Source of the DNA: VXNE01 sp965205735
Lineage (GTDB): Bacteria > Pseudomonadota > Gammaproteobacteria > Pseudomonadales > Azotimanducaceae
Assembly: GCA_965205735.1 (NCBI GenBank)
Contig: OZ242179.1
Span: 434,001 to 498,000 of the forward strand
Length of the DNA: 64,000 bases
Direction: 5' to 3'
Shown here in pieces: positions 63,081-64,000 of this stretch (position 1 is the first letter of the stretch; each line of letters opens with the position of its first letter). The notes below the pieces were generated by a model. It made no database searches. It had not been told where the DNA came from and was given only the letters and a program-made list of their open reading frames with translations. A program made the translations under genes and the position numbers.

Positions 63081-64000
63081 TCACGTCCCAGGCCGACCCC
63101 CGATAGCGGTGTCGGATGCGCGTCCCCGCGGCAGACGCGGGTCGAGATCCTGCGCTACGCTCAGCGGGTCGCCGACCATGTAATGCGCCCGTATGCCGCC
63201 ATGCTCGCCCTTGCGGTAGCGGGAATGCAGGCCCGCCGCGTTGAATGTGACAGCCCGCGCCCCGGTGGCGTACGCCCCCGCCGACGCCAAGCCGCCCCCC
63301 AGCGAATGCCCGACCATGATCACGTTGCCGCCAGTGGCTTTGTATACGCGCTCGGCCAACTTGATGGCCTGCTCGTACTGCGAGGCCTTCAAGCCGACCG
63401 CCTGCCCGACATTGGCGGTAGTGTCCGCCAGTCCGTCAGTGCCCCGGAACGCCAGCATGTAGCGGTCGCCCACCTTGTACAACGCCGCCCCGAATCCATC
63501 CTCTGGATTATACTTGATCCCGAACTGCGACAGGAGCTCGCCGGAATCGTCGCCGTAGACCATCGACGAAGCTTCAGCTGCGCCTCGATCGGTCCGTGTC
63601 CACTTGTCGTCTTCCGGCTCGTCGGCGGGCGAATGGTCCTCGAGCGTGATCGTGCGGGTGACGTTGTAGCTGTACGAGTACGGCTGGTAGTCCACGCCCC
63701 AGAAGTAGTCGTAGGTCAGGTCGTAGACGTAGTCGTTGCCCCCGGGCCACGCCGACCCCCCGACCGTTGTCCAGACCGGCACCGCGTAGCGGTATGGGAC
63801 CGCCATGACGCCGTCTCCGTCGTGGTCACGGTCACGGTCCGCGTGATCGAGCCGCCGCCCCCGCCGCCGCCAAAGTGCAGGCACCCCTTGAGCGGCCCGC
63901 ACCTCGGCCCCCCAGCCCCGTCGGGTCGACGTACAGCGGGTTGTTGCCGACGTAGCTGTAGAGGTTCCACGACTGGCTGGAAGTGGGATCCCCGACAATG
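63081..64000 (-). CDS. Rhs-associated lipase-domain toxin tip (partial, frameshifted)
   Basis: The lipase class-3 part is intact in one frame: MAVPYRYAVPVWTTVGG (ATG 63806), then MVYGDDSGELLSQFGIKYNP, LAFRGTDGLADTTANVGQAV, and the nucleophile elbow VIMVGHSLGGGLASAGAYAT. Upstream, to the window edge, lies an Rhs core end (YSYVGNNPLYVDPTGL) in different frames; a 7-bp loss relative to the copy near 61240 breaks the join. Near 63120 another break separates LPRGRASDTAIG from an alternative ending HSIDAFLGM (stop near 63043). The gene runs out of the window. Confidence 0.78.
   Translation of the reverse strand, partial: LSGIPLPASRGTSTATSATTRCTSTRRGWGAEVRAAQGVPALWRRRGRRLDHADRDRDHDGDGVMAVPYRYAVPVWTTVGGSAWPGGNDYVYDLTYDYFWGVDYQPYSYSYNVTRTITLEDHSPADEPEDDKWTRTDRGAAEASSMVYGDDSGELLSQFGIKYNPEDGFGAALYKVGDRYMLAFRGTDGLADTTANVGQAVGLKASQYEQAIKLAERVYKATGGNVIMVGHSLGGGLASAGAYATGARAVTFNAAGLHSRYRKGEHGGIRAHYMVGDPLSVAQDLDPRLPRGRASDTAIGGRPGT

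Overview
This 64 kb window is high-GC, densely packed chromosomal DNA from an uncultured-type heterotrophic proteobacterium, most likely a gammaproteobacterium. The pointers are ThrH, aerobic HemF, an mnmA-purB pair, NADP isocitrate dehydrogenase with isocitrate lyase, a type II secretion cluster, and a sensor/regulator pair resembling the marine proteobacterial 'dedicated sortase' regulators. The species assignment is inference; no rRNA or tRNA gene was recognised.

Layout. 0-9 kb: housekeeping genes (thrH, aceA, a PP2C phosphatase, a GNAT acetyltransferase, purB, mnmA, moaCDE, icd). 9-19 kb: a 2,007-residue exported protein made of six leucine-rich-repeat plus PPC-like modules and an FN3-like end, coupled to a metallo-beta-lactamase-fold hydrolase and convergent with a two-component system. 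19-21.6 kb: NadR-like kinase, phosphotransferase, di-iron protein. 21.6-25.7 kb: a junk-and-cargo island with a truncated CoxE/VWA gene, an AT-rich ankyrin gene, a dead HigBA toxin-antitoxin locus hit by a MITE, decayed insertion sequences and two small orphan proteins. 25.8-35.7 kb: sirtuin, XRE/nucleotidyltransferase pair, an opp-type peptide ABC operon in the order D-F-A-B-C, a CPT-like kinase, a PfkB kinase, a lone ExbD. 35.8-40.3 kb: a 251-bp inverted-repeat element and a coupled tctC-tctB-tctA/SMP-30 operon. 40.3-46.8 kb: an enoyl-CoA hydratase, a LivHMGF-type transporter without its binding protein, and an acyl-CoA ligase in one run. 47-50 kb: hemF and a methylsuccinyl-CoA-dehydrogenase-like flavoprotein. 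50-58 kb: gspE-F-G-H-I-J-K-L-M, with a MITE between gspE and gspF. 58-64 kb: a degenerating Rhs/SpvB polymorphic-toxin region with a lipase tip, an exported ankyrin protein that is a candidate immunity factor, orphan Rhs tips and a ParDE-like pair.

How it fits together. The transport operons (opp, TTT, liv) sit with activating and beta-oxidation-like enzymes, which suggests a scavenger of peptides, organic acids and acyl or aromatic acids. The giant LRR protein, the T2SS and the Rhs locus form a surface/secreted interaction repertoire. Small palindromic or inverted-repeat elements recur: two have CTAG targets, one is IS-end-like, and one is a palindromic repeat that reads in frame through the N-terminus of LivF. 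They suggest recent, active small-element dynamics.
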